A stretch of DNA of 64,000 nt from Lasiodiplodia sp. COLG20 (taxonomy: Eukaryota; Ascomycota; Dothideomycetes; Botryosphaeriales; Botryosphaeriaceae), in contig VNWV01000003.1 of NCBI GenBank assembly GCA_009801085.1, positions 3,162,001-3,226,000 of the forward strand. Reading direction: 5' to 3'. Position 1 is the stretch's first letter, and the number at the start of each line of letters is the position of its first letter. A program made the position numbers and the translations under genes. The notes below the pieces were generated by a model. It saw only the letters and a list, made by a program, of their open reading frames with translations. It had not been told where the DNA came from and did not search any database. Below are positions 1 through 10,937 of this stretch, piece by piece.

Positions 1-86
1 AGGCGGTTGGGGCAGATTTCGATGCTGTTGGCCCAGATGTAGTAGTCGTGGTTGCAGTAGTACCAGCTATAGGTATAGGAGCACAT
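1..86 (-). CDS. N-terminal fragment of a small Cys/aromatic-rich protein (runs off the window)
   Basis: An ATG at 86-84 opens a minus-strand frame that stays open to the window edge, giving 28 complete codons. The peptide starts MCSYTYSWYYCNHDYY and continues with an acidic and Cys-containing stretch ending near ICPNR. The Tyr/Trp/His/Cys-rich start, with regularly spaced cysteines, resembles short uncharacterised fungal proteins that begin with a metal-ligand-like Cys/His pattern. That resemblance is from memory of the style, not from a search. No function can be assigned. The rest of the gene lies left of base 1. Confidence 0.45.
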   Translation of the reverse strand, partial: MCSYTYSWYYCNHDYYIWANSIEICPNR

Positions 87-3000
87 GGTTGCGTTTGTTT
101 AAAGTGAGTGTTGTGCGCGAAAGCGATTGACTTTTATAATAGTAAGAGAGAGCGAACTGCAGCTGTTAGTCGAAAGTCGTTGGTGGATGCAGGCAGGGGG
201 CAGAACTCACTCTTCGGACGAAGAAGCGTCGGGCGACGATCTAAAGATTGACCGGTGGAAAAGAAGGTTGGTGTATGTATGGACGAGACGCAGCAGGGCG
301 TATTATATGCGTTGCGCGTATACCGGTGTGCGTTCTGGACCCGCAGTGGCCTTCCCTTTGCAAGCCGAGGGGGCGGTTCTTTGTGCGATTGAGGAATGAC
401 TTCTAGAGCTCACGCGGAAGCCGAGAGGGGACAAGAGTCGTATTTATATATGCATTGTCAGACGCGTCGGAGGTAAAGAGAGCAGAGCAGCGCCGCCGCC
501 GCCGCCGCCGCCGTCCGGTGCGCTTCGGAATGCTCACCAGGCGGCGTGACTCCGCCAGCCGGGGGGTGAAGGAACAGTGCTGAAGCTGCGACCCATGCTT
601 CATGCAGGGTCCAGCAGGCCGGGGCGGTGCGAAAGGGTAATGGTCAGCAGCGGCGGTGGCCCCGGTTGGCCGGTTGGTCAGGGGGCCCGAGCGGAGGCTG
701 CAGGCGGATTGATGGCTCTGTCCGCCTGGCGTCTGTCCTAGGCCCGCCGACGATCCGCCATTAGCGGCAGAAGAGATAACAACGCTCGGCGATTGGCAAG
801 TGTGGATAGCCGGTCGCTTCAGGGTCCCGGCTGCCTGCAAATCACTCTCGGTGGGGAGGGCGAGAGCAACGTGGACAGGGTCTGACTGGGGCTCTCTTCG
901 CGTACATGCCCTGGACCCTTATCTTACCCACACTTTCTCACTAACATCTGAGACGCCCGCTGAAAAGCTTACTAAAGGACCCAGCTGATTCGCGCCATCA
1001 GCCCTCAGCCTCATGAGAGGAAAAATGCGCGGGCGTTGCCACGAGACACATGGCAAATAAGCAAGCACAGTACACCGGTCCATCCTCAGCTACCGTCTAA
1101 GCGCGCGGCATGAGGGCGCTGCTCGCGGGGAGAAGCGCGAATGCAGCGAAATCTTTCCCTTCGCCGTTAGGACAGATTTTTCCTAGGGCCGGCCCCAGCA
1201 GATTAACGAACCCCAACCTTCCGAGGCAGCAAATCAACGCCTCGTCGTCGCTGTCCCCCTGCATTGACGAACAATTCACCACATCGCGGCACCGGCAAGC
1301 CGCCAGGTTGGTGCATGCAGGACGCCGGCGCGCGCATTGCTCTCTCATGCACGCTCTGTCTCTGCACATCGATCCCAAAAATGTTCCGGCTGACTTGGGC
1401 TTCGTCTGGCCGCGTGGCGAGGCCGTGTCTGTTAATCTCTACCTGATTGCGTGATGAAAGGTGGTGGTGCCGGGTGTGGGGAGGTGGAAACGGTGGCGGG
1501 ACGAGACCGCATCCGTGCGCTTCCCAAAGCACACCGACATCCGTCCCATCTCCCTTCCCATTTCTGCAGGTTGCGGGGTGCATCTTGATAGGCTAGTCAT
1601 GTCCATCTTTGGGGGCGCTGCTTTCGACGCGACCGGTCAACCGACGCCTTTTGCTTTTTGCTCTCAATCAATTGATTCAACTGTGTGTATCGGCGCCAAT
1701 GGTGGCGCGTGAGGCACGACGCACAAAACACCAATCACCCCATCTCACGGGTTTTGGCGCGCAACTTTTTTTTTCTCTTGGTCTCGCCTTCTCCGAGCTC
1801 GTCCGTTCCATCCCGCGCTCATCTGACTGCACTCGTCTGGTCCTACGATGGTCCGACATCGGCCCGTGTCTTGGCTCCGCCGTTGACAAAAACCTCTCAC
1901 GAACAGCCATTTCCCGAGTCTCCGAAGCGGAGTCACAATTTCGGGGCACCATGATGGCCCCGGCCAAGAACGCTTGCTCCTTCCCTTCCCCCGACAATAA
2001 TGCGTATGACCGATGGTGGCACGAAACATGAAAGGCTGTTTTGCTGCGCTTGCATGATAGCTGTACTACTACTCAGCGCAATGCTTATATTATGTGACCC
2101 GTCCCGCAGCATGCATCTTCACCGCCACTGCACCCTTTGCTGCAAATAGCAGAATGAGCAGACGGCTCAGTCCGCTCCGATCCCGCCAATACCTCGCAGG
2201 ACTAATTTCGCTCTCATTCCCATGCCAGAAGGCAGAGTGAGTGCACGTGGTATTCACCGTTGCGCAAGTTGGGGCCGAGATACCCGTTCCCTGCAACATA
2301 TTCGGATTATCGCCGGGTTGCGCCTGAGCGGTGAGCCATCAACGGCGCTGATACTAAACCAGTAGTATAGGCTCCTCACGATTCATTGCCTAGGGTACCA
2401 TGGAAAAGCGGATAGCGCTAATCTTCTACTTTTCTCCCTTTCCTTCTTTTTTTGTCTTCGTTTCCACGCCTCTCCGAGCCGAACCACGGTTCGTGCTAAT
2501 ATTGAGAAACCGCAACAGTAGCATATTCCCCCACGAAGACAAGCTATGCCGAGCCCGATAATAACTGTCGAATGCTTATCGCAGGGATGACTCACTCTCA
2601 CACTACTACCTGTATGACACGCTGCCAAATTTGGCAATTTCACTCCCCCACGTCATTATCCTCCGACCATCACCAGGTTCAAGGCAATTGGCATGCTGTC
2701 GCTGCTGATACAGCATGCCCCTCCAAAATCTAGGAGAGAAGAAATCTTTTTTTTTTTTTTAGGAAAAGAAGAGAGAGGTCTGCTTTAAATACGTACTTGC
2801 AATGATCAAAACCGCCCAAGATCTCTATTTCTTTCCTGTTAGCCGCTATCTCTCAAACCCCATTCATCACTCCCCTCTGTCACCGGGGAGGAGAGGGGGA
2901 TGCAGGGAATTGAAAAAGCGAATTGCTTCTTCACAGTACCGAATTCCCGGATTTCGCGCTTTCCAGATATCTCGACTTGACTTGAACGCAAGCTCAGACC

Positions 3001-4051
3001 GAAAGATTGATTACATCCAATTCTTTAGTGGTTGTCCACAGGCCTGGTAATTGCTTGCTGGGTGCTTCCGGAGGGTTGCCCGTTTGCGCGCTGCTTGATT
3101 TTCAAGTCATCGCCTTCACGGCTAGGAGCGATCACACTATAATTTTCGCATTATCACAGAAATCTCAAACTTGCAAAGCGAATCTCTAGAATCGTTGTGG
3201 TGACACATACCCTTTCAGAAGCACGCCGTTGCAGCAACAGTAGCACCAAAAGCAAGAGAAGCAGCGCCTCTACCACAACCCCGCCACTACCTTAACGCCG
3301 CACCCCACCGCCGCTGCGGCAGCATGTACATATGTATGTGATGGCACAAAAACCGCAGCGGGCCGGTCCGTCGCGCAGTATCACTTCGCATTGCATGACA
3401 GGGGAGGCTGTCAATGAAGAATGGCAAAAGATCACCCACGCCCCGCTCTTGTGTTCGAATCAGGCAAAGAAAAATGCGAAAAGTCATTGCACCCTGTCTT
3501 CACTGTCCAATCGAAACAGACGTTTCAAACACACCACAGTCCCAAAGACAGGTTTGCATGAGTACCCTCTGCATTTCCCATGAACCCCGTTTGACTGCCT
3601 CCGCTTGTTCAATGTGCATACTGCTCTTCTCTGCCGTAAAAACGCTCCTTTCCCCCTCCGGTTAAAAGGCGGAGAAAGGACCCGCTTCAAATGTACATAC
3701 ACGGAAACTTTCCTTTTGAAACGATTCCCGTTTCCCGCAGTCTCCCTTTGATAACCACGCCTAATAAAACCGGTCAATAAATGGAGAAGAAGAAGAAGAA
3801 GAACCCCAGTCCACATCGCTTAACCATCCCGAAAATTGAGTAAAGAAAAAGAAGAGAATAGGAAACCCCCCACAAAATCATTTGTGCCTGGTGAATCTGC
3901 CCATTATCTTCCTCTCCCTCTGGAAAATGAGGAGGAAATTCCAGGAAGCCCTTTAGAAAGAGCCTCTCTTAACTGCTGTGTGCGAACCCAAATCTCGTGC
4001 AAGGTCGTCTCTCCCCTGAACAATATGCCGATACGTAAAGTCGGTCTCGGT
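87..4051. other. Long stretch without a recognisable gene
   Basis: About 4 kb with only short, overlapping, compositionally biased frames and no recognisable protein motif or convincing exon chain on either strand. It holds a CCG microsatellite (491-513), a 14-T run (2747-2760) and an AAG run near 3785-3800. The part near 87-1000 may be promoter and 5' leader of the leftmost gene. The part just left of 4052 is the 3' flank of the mitochondrial carrier. Confidence 0.5.
491..513. repeat. CCG/GCC trinucleotide microsatellite
   Basis: About seven uninterrupted copies of a CCG/GCC triplet in a non-coding context. It is a simple-sequence repeat and the source of poly-Arg and poly-Ala shadow frames here. 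Confidence 0.9.
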
Positions 4052-5522
4052 CTACTTTCCGTGGGCGCGGAGGAGCTCCTCATCGTAGTCCAAGCGGTTG
4101 ATGCGCTTCTTGATGAGCTCGAATGCCGAAAAGAAGATGGCATTGACGACGCAGGAACGGCTCATGGAAACTCCGAGGCCTGGAAACAACTGTTAGTACA
4201 AGAGGTATTCAACTCGGTATAATTCATGCATGACTTGCCCTTGTACATGCGGGGATTAAAGAACTGGATCTTTTGCTTCTGGGTGCGATCCCTATGCTGA
4301 GTGAAGCAGTTGCGCTGGTAGATGCTCTTCGCCGTGTCAATTGGGTAAATCTGCACATGGCTGTCAGATCAGAAGCTCTTTGATGGACGTGGGTGTCCTG
4401 GACTTACGCAGGCCCAGCTGACGAGACCGCAAAGGCCTCCAGCGACAACGACGGCGAGAGGAGAGGTTGGAGAGTTTCCACGAGCGTTGGCGAGCAGCTG
4501 TTTGGAGCTCTCGTAGGTCATGAAGTAGATGCCGGTGCCGATGGTGTCGCGGACTATAGCACCGTTAGCACCACATTACCACATAAACTGCTCGGACCGC
4601 CGCATGTTCTACTTACGCAAATGATAATGGACTCCGGCGTAAAGGCCTCCGAGCCCCCTGTGCTTGACGACCATCTGCGCGGTACGAAAGGTGCCAAGCT
4701 CGGCGTAACTCTGGACGATAGGATTGGGCTTTGCGCCACTCTCCTTAGATTGAGCGAGAACGGAGATCTGAGCGCTCATCTTGGTCAATTCGAAGGGGCC
4801 TAGAAATCTGCCGGTTATCATTGCCATTCCCACAATAGTATCAGTTCAGCAAGGGCTGCCTACAAGCAATGAAGGTAATGACTGCGCCCGCCGTAGCTCC
4901 TGCCGTGAAGAAACACGACATGGTATTGAGATTGGGCCGCGCGCCCCTCGTGTTCGCGATCTCCAGAGGAGAGTATCCCGTTGCGTGGGTCATCCATGTG
5001 TCGTACGTGTACTTAGCGCGTTGGTAGACGGAGAACGAGACGGTGCGGACCAGAGTGATGCTCGCCAGCGGGGACAGTACACCTGCAGCTCAACGGTCAG
5101 CGAGTTTCAGGGCCAATGGCAGAAGGGGGCCGCCAGACTTACCGCGCCAGAAGCCCTTGGTGCCCTCGGTCCTATAGGTTTGCTGGACGCAGTCGACGAC
5201 ACCAGTGAACCTGTTGCTATACCTGTGCGGCCGTCAGCGGCCGATTGCAGGGCATCAGGGCAAGGTGGAAGGTTACGTTTGCATGCGCGTCTTCACAGAG
5301 TCGAGAGGATACTGGGGTCGGGTCAGCGATGGCTGCGGCGGGCAGGGCGAAGCCGCTACTCACAGCCGTGACGGTGGAAAGCAGACTGCTGGTGCTTGCG
5401 GCAATCTCGGTGCGGTAGCGCTTGCACCAGCGGCGGTATTCATGGCTGGCGAGCAGGGCCTGCGAGACCGTGCGCGGAGTGGCTATGGGTGCGCTGCGGT
5501 CGTCCTGGGGTGTGGAAGGCAT
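4052..5522 (-). CDS. Mitochondrial carrier (SLC25) family protein, 8 exons
   Basis: Exons on the minus strand: 5522-5364, 5311-5277, 5222-5143, 5082-4864, 4799-4617, 4553-4408, 4350-4239 and 4179-4052, giving 353 residues. The three tandem repeats of a mitochondrial carrier each show the P-x-[DE]-x-x-[KR] signature: YPLDSVKTRMQ at about residue 54, CPFELTK at about 165 and IYPIDTAK at about 275. Carriers of this family sit in the inner mitochondrial membrane and exchange metabolites; the substrate cannot be read from the sequence. Phases match across every junction. The seventh intron (4238-4180) uses a GC donor (AAGG|GCAAGT). Two exons are very small (35 and 80 nt). The start is the first ATG of the continuous frame before repeat 1. 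It shares its strand with the next two genes, but 650 bp or more separates them. Confidence 0.88.
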
Positions 5523-6178
5523 GCTGGCTATCGCTAGCTTTTGAAGACCCGTTGCAGGTCTTCAAGGCAATCGCGATAAGGCCAGCAGCCACTCGTGATC
5601 CATCAAGACGTGTGCCAGTAGGTGGGGAGGACGGGCGGTGCCGGGGTGCACGACTTGGGTGAATTGGGCGTGTGTCGGTGCTGGGCGTGGTTGAGCTCGC
5701 GCGAGAGTGTTGCGGGGTCGGGGTGGCGAAGTGACAGGAGGGAAGCACGAGGGGCAGGGCGGCGCGTGGTTGGCGGTGCGGAGTCAGATGTGACCTGAGC
5801 AGCAGATGCGTGGTTGACGTTGTTTAAGCATGGGCGATGATGTGGGGGGCGCGAGGGTCGGCTAACGCTGATCTGCGCTTCTCTTCATCGTGTGTGGATA
5901 CCAGCAGCATGTGAGCTCCAGGCGATCAGCTCACCCTCGTTCCATCGTCCCAGCATGCCGATGGCTATATCTCAACGCTACACGGTGCGATTGACCTCTT
6001 CTCGCCGCTCTGCCCTCGCGCCCCTTAAACCGCGCAGCACCCGCCCATCACCAGATCTCAGCCTGACATCCCTGCCGCTGTGCGACGCCAGGCTGAGCTT
6101 CGCGCCGGCATCCAGCAATTGCTTCACGCACGCAAATATTATTACTGTCTATATGCTCATTCCACTCGTAAATCCTTC
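5523..6178. other. Intergenic: carrier promoter and GPI-protein 3' flank
   Basis: No supported gene. The interval contains the upstream region of the minus-strand carrier and the downstream region of the minus-strand Cys-rich gene. The open frames seen here run through GC-rich sequence without recognisable motifs. Confidence 0.5.
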
Positions 6179-7729
6179 TCACAGCGCCAGCATCGCGACG
6201 CCGCTGCCCCACGCCACAAACGCGAGCAGCCACCCCCAGACCTGCACATCTGGGGCCGCGCTAGGAGCCACCTTTTGCACCGCGCTCGCCGACGCCGTGC
6301 CGGTCGCCGTGTACGTGCAGCTGCTTCCGCAGCCGTATCCGCTGGGGCAGCATCCACCACCCAAGCTGGCGGCGCAGCTCGACCAACCAGCAGCGCAAGA
6401 GCCGCTCTCAGTGGCAAACGAAGCTCCCGTCTGTGCAACGATTGTAATGCCGTTGCTCACCAAGCCCGTCGTCGAAACAGCGGGGCAGGACGTCTTCTGA
6501 CAGTCGCGGCCGACACGGCAGCAGCCTCCCTGATAGTAGGCAGAGCAGGCATAGAACCCGGTGGGGCAGCCGTCGTAAGACGTTGACGATGGCTCAGATG
6601 TGACGCTGTCGCCAGTGCCGGTTGGACGGACCGGAGGCAGAGCGCCCGTAGCACTGCTAGAAGTCGAGGATGCCGGGCATTCTGCAGATCCACATGCTCT
6701 GTCTGTGGGACAGCATCCTCCACCCAAGCTCGCGGGGCAAGACCTGAAGCCTGTGCTGCAAGTAAGCGTGCCCTGCGGGGTCGTGCTAGTGCTTGCTCTG
6801 CTGCTGGTGGTGGTGGTGGTGCTGCTGCTCTCGGAGCTCGTCGAAGCTGTCGACTCTTCTGTTGTTGTCGTCGTCGTCGTCTCTTCGCTGCTTGTGGTGG
6901 TTGGGTTTGCGCCGGAAGCGGATGTCGTTCGTGTGCTACTGATGGTGGACGTGGCTGGGGAGAGGGTCGTGGTCATCGTGACGGTATTACTGATTATGCC
7001 TATATTTGGTCAGCAGTGCGATAAGAGCTGTCAAGGTGCAAACTTACAGCCTACATCCTGGCAGCTGTATCCGGGGATACAGCAGCCGCCATTGTCACTT
7101 TCTGGGCAACTAGTATAGCCAGCATCGGTGTTGCACTGAGATACTGAGCCCGAGCAGCTGCTTCCCGCTGGACAGCACCCCACATCTCCCAGACCAGTAT
7201 CCTCTACAATGACGCAGGTTTCGTCGGTAGGGCAGCAACTGTTGGGCCGGCTGATGCTCGCGCAGCTGTTTGTTCCGGTCGGACACTGATAGTCCCGCTT
7301 TTCGAACAGATTACGCTGGAAAAATCTGAGTAGGCTCCGCTCAGAGTCGGAATGTAGAAGGAGCGGTGGAAGTAAATTCTCCGCCAGCGAAGAATTGGAG
7401 TACTGCTCGTCGGTGTCGGCATCCAACGCTTGAGCCCTTCGTCTGAAATTCCCTGCCATTTGGTCCGCCCCACCATTGAGCTCTTCAAACTGCCAGTAGT
7501 CGAGATAGAACTTCTCGCCGGGGTCATGGCTCATCTTCTGCACTCCCGCGGGAGGCTGTCGTGCCACGCGTTCCCGTATGTGTGCATCCCGTTTGACAAA
7601 CTCCTCGTGCTCGGGCCAGTATTTCTCGTGCTTCGGTAGATTGTAGGGCCAAGGTTCCGCGGCGGCAAGGTAATTGGAAAGAGAGAGCAAGAGCAGCGAT
7701 GACGGGAGGGAGAAAAGAGAGCTCGGCAT
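6179..7729 (-). CDS. Modular Cys-rich GPI-anchored cell-surface protein
   Basis: Two exons, 7729-7048 and 6999-6179, give 500 residues. The intron runs 7047-7000 (GTAAGT...ATAG) and joins ..DVG|C|IISN.. in frame. The N-terminus is a typical signal peptide (MPSSLFSLPSSLLLLSL), which fixes the start; upstream in-frame alternatives would bury it. After a charged propeptide-like region there are five Cys modules with a C-x-x-G-x(3)-C ... GGCC-x(5)-C pattern, such as CSTGFRSC...GGGCC and CPTGFYAC...GGCC. A Thr/Ser-rich linker, probably O-glycosylated, separates modules 2 and 3. The C-terminus is a hydrophobic tail ending AMLAL, as expected for GPI attachment. The protein probably sits at the plasma membrane or cell wall. 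The modules recall small chitin-binding-like knots, but no ligand is established. Confidence 0.85.
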
Positions 7730-8663
7730 GGGGGAGGAGGAGGTTGGAGCCAGGTATGCAGGTCGCGATAAGCGATGCAAAGAGAACCAGCGGTAAGGGT
7801 AAGAATATGGTACAGGAAAGGCAAGGTTGGGACGGGTATGCAACGGAGCGGAAGCGGCGAGAGCTTCTGAAGAATAGCTGCGGGTGATGTCAGCAGCCGG
7901 ATGGCTGGTGACAGCGCATCGGCCATTTCCTGATTTTAATGGCGAGGTTGGGCGCTGCTGAGGCTGGCCGCCTCGCTTTGCGGCGAGCAGTGACCCCTGC
8001 TTACTGGCCTGGCGCCATGCATGCAACTGCCAGATGCCTCGATCGTTCAGGCACCGCGAGTTGCAGCCAGGCTTGGCCAGATGATGTGCGGAGGGATGAG
8101 CAGTGTGCAGAGCCTTCTCCCCGCAACTCGGCCCGCCCGAGCACGGGCCCTGGGCCGACACGTTTTATACCCTGTCCTTCCTCCAACCTACAACAATCAC
8201 TCAACGCATCCATTTTGATCCAGAGACATGTTTCATCCAACACCGTATACGCTAAAGGCCCAATCAACTATGACCACGACTTGTATCAGCAAGAACAACA
8301 GCACAGTACATTAATGCGAGACTCTTGTGCATCATATCGCCACTGCTATCTCATGATATGCCATCTGGACGTCCCCCGTTCCAACCACTGGAGAATCTCC
8401 AATATTCAACCACTGATTTAGAAACCACGACGTCATGCTTTGAAGAACCGATGCTGGCCACCACTGCAAGAAAGTGTGTGAAGAGAAGCGTCAATTAAAC
8501 ATGTTATTGAAAGTGCTTGCACACAGAAGTAATAGAAAATAACTTTATCATTCCATGCCCCCTCTATTGGCCGTAAAGAGCACTAGCGAGGTCATCGACT
8601 AATGGTCAACTATAGACTAAGCTTCACATGCACCTTGTCTAGAAGATTATGAGAATCCAATTT
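7730..8663. other. Intergenic: GPI-protein promoter and HET 3' flank
   Basis: No supported gene. Frames here lack homology-like motifs. The left part is the likely promoter of the Cys-rich GPI protein and the right part the terminator side of the HET gene. Confidence 0.5.
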
Positions 8664-10937
8664 TCAATACAGATACATCTGCTCAGGCTGTACGCCTATA
8701 ATCTCCTGTTGAAACTTCATTCCTTCATAATTTGAAAGCCTTGCCAGCCCAATCCTCTTGAAAGTCCGAAGACCCTCATCTTCTCCCGTAAGCTGCAACA
8801 GAAGGCAAATGAAGTCAGGCAGCTGGGCCATCGTTCCCTCGTCCGTTGCAGCAGGCATGCAATAGATCCTCGAGCCAGGCTCGAAAATATTACGATCGCT
8901 CGCAGGGCTGTCCAGGCATATGTCGGTGTACATGTCTCGGAGTGGCGGTTCATTGCTGCCGTTGACCCACCACCCGTACGGCGTAATAAACTTCGGCTCT
9001 ATCTCCCGCAGTTGAATCTGGATGGCACGGGCACTGAGCAAGAGCCGGCACCTGGCACCCTTGAGGAGACCAAACTTGTTCTTGTTGTCCTCATACTCCA
9101 TGTGAACATCTTCGACCTGGAAGAGCAGATCATGATCCTTGTACTCGCCATATGCAATACCATGCGGCACATCCAGCGCGGCCCATGAGAAAGAGGGCGC
9201 TCGCAAGGGGTAGCGCCTAGCACTGTTGTGTATCCAGCCATCCTCAAAATACGGCTCGACATGCCATAAGAGCTGGCTTTCCAGGTGTTCTCGCCACATC
9301 CCAGCAACGTACGAGTGCTGTCGTTGTTGCGCGACTGACCGCCCTAGGCCAAGCTTCGTATCGAAAAAGAATTTCGCAATGCCGGCAAGTGCAATCAGTT
9401 TGTCGCCCTTCTTGGAAAGCTCCTTTTGCGAATAGAGTTCAACTACTCTCTTCCACAGTTCGTACGTGTGAAGCTTAGGCAGGTATTTCTCCGGGTCTTC
9501 GAATCCGTCCGGACCGGTACTTTGGAACATCTCCCCTTCTCTTTCAGGATCTAGATCCTTCAGTCTGTCCTCGCTCACGATGACCCCGGATTTTAGCTGA
9601 AGCCTAGGAACACCTCCAGGATAGCGTTCAGTGCAACAACGCTCGGAACACTCCCACGCAACCTGGTCGCCGCAGAAATGGATGACCCTCGGAGCCAGAA
9701 GCCTTTCCTGATAGGCCCAAGCCCTTTTGTTGAGAGGGGAATCTTCGACCAGATCGTCCCACAAAGAGACATCGACAACGGAGCATTTCTTCACATGCTT
9801 CTTCCGTCTGACCTGTTGCAAGCATCTGAAGACTGTCCCCACACCGGCCCTTACACACTTTTTCAGAGACCCCTCTCTTTCCTCGTCCTCACCTTCGTCA
9901 AGTTCAAGCAAGCCTTGTACGTTCAAGTTGACTTCATCTTCCTGCAACAAATCCGGATTCCTGGATCGAAACAAGCCCCCGGCGGGGTTTGACGCGGACG
10001 TGGCAGAGATATTCAGGTACGACTCGTGGTACACCTTATCCATGAGTGCGGATTGCGTCTTCCAATCCTCGGCGTGAAGACTATCGTCATCCTCTTTGTT
10101 TGCTTGTATGATGCACAATGCGTCGATCCAAATGTACCGGACACCTTCTAGACGGCTCGCGAATACGACAGCATCACGGAACGTTGGGGGTAAGCCTTCC
10201 AACGTGATTCCACGAACCATCATCTCCTTCCGGTTGCTACTGAGAAGCTGGAGAGGCATCTCATCGCCCCAACAGTGGCTCAATGTCACATACCGGTTAT
10301 CTTTAGCTTTTTCTGTCTCTTCAACTTTCCAGTCCGCTGAGTTCTCCAGAAGACGGATCCTGGTTTTAGCGGTGGCTTCATCACCAGATCCGATAGCACG
10401 CTTGACTTCTTCCAGGTCGAGAAGTCGGTCCGGGTACCATTCTTGCTTCAAGTTGGCGCATTTGCATCTTGCGATCCAGCTTTGCGTAACCTTGAAGACC
10501 TCTTTGGATCGCATGTGCGCTGAATGCTGTCCTTTTTTCCTGAGGCCCCACCGCCGCGCTATGACATGGATTAGCACTTGTGCATACAATACTCTCACAG
10601 GCCATAATTTAGCTAAAAACTCACTTCGGGGTCTCAGAGCAAAGGTCCGCATCCACCTCCCATCCAGCAGAAAATCCAGAGAGTAGTATCCGCGCTTCCA
10701 TTCTCGTCCACATATCGAAGCCAGGGCCGCCTGCAGATCGATAGGTTGGTCTTCTTCCAGAGCAAAGCGATCGCGCTTCAATTGTCTCGCAAGTGCGGAG
10801 CACACCGTACAGCCGTTATGCGCGGCCTGCCAGAGAGCCTTGGTTCGTTGGTGGTGATCAAAACGCAGCTCGACTCTGCGATTCTCTCGTAGGCCTGCTT
10901 GATGACGTAGCATGCGGGAGCAAGTGTCGCAGAGCAT
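8664..10937 (-). CDS. HET-domain protein (heterokaryon incompatibility-like)
   Basis: An open frame from ATG 10937 to 8664 encodes 757 residues. The N-terminus MLCDTCSRML and the later CTVCSAL form the Cys pairs common at the start of such proteins. The HET domain (Pfam HET family) is clear: YVTLSHCWGD, then FRDAVVFASRL, YIWIDALCIIQ and a YLNISATSASNPAGGLF block, followed by RAWAYQERLLAPRVIHF. HET proteins can trigger cell death after fusion of unlike strains; the specificity here is unknown. A 66-nt segment, 10624-10559, has a GTGAGT donor, a GCTAAT branch point and a CATAG acceptor. Splicing it keeps the frame and would give 735 residues, so the mature protein is probably the spliced form. 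The nearest other HET genes lie 25 kb or more to the right. Confidence 0.9.
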   Translation of the reverse strand: MLCDTCSRMLRHQAGLRENRRVELRFDHHQRTKALWQAAHNGCTVCSALARQLKRDRFALEEDQPIDLQAALASICGREWKRGYYSLDFLLDGRWMRTFALRPRSEFLAKLWPVRVLYAQVLIHVIARRWGLRKKGQHSAHMRSKEVFKVTQSWIARCKCANLKQEWYPDRLLDLEEVKRAIGSGDEATAKTRIRLLENSADWKVEETEKAKDNRYVTLSHCWGDEMPLQLLSSNRKEMMVRGITLEGLPPTFRDAVVFASRLEGVRYIWIDALCIIQANKEDDDSLHAEDWKTQSALMDKVYHESYLNISATSASNPAGGLFRSRNPDLLQEDEVNLNVQGLLELDEGEDEEREGSLKKCVRAGVGTVFRCLQQVRRKKHVKKCSVVDVSLWDDLVEDSPLNKRAWAYQERLLAPRVIHFCGDQVAWECSERCCTERYPGGVPRLQLKSGVIVSEDRLKDLDPEREGEMFQSTGPDGFEDPEKYLPKLHTYELWKRVVELYSQKELSKKGDKLIALAGIAKFFFDTKLGLGRSVAQQRQHSYVAGMWREHLESQLLWHVEPYFEDGWIHNSARRYPLRAPSFSWAALDVPHGIAYGEYKDHDLLFQVEDVHMEYEDNKNKFGLLKGARCRLLLSARAIQIQLREIEPKFITPYGWWVNGSNEPPLRDMYTDICLDSPASDRNIFEPGSRIYCMPAATDEGTMAQLPDFICLLLQLTGEDEGLRTFKRIGLARLSNYEGMKFQQEIIGVQPEQMYLY

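Noticed and set aside
3440..3470. GTTCGAATC as a tRNA B box
   Set aside because: There is no A box upstream and no cloverleaf stems.
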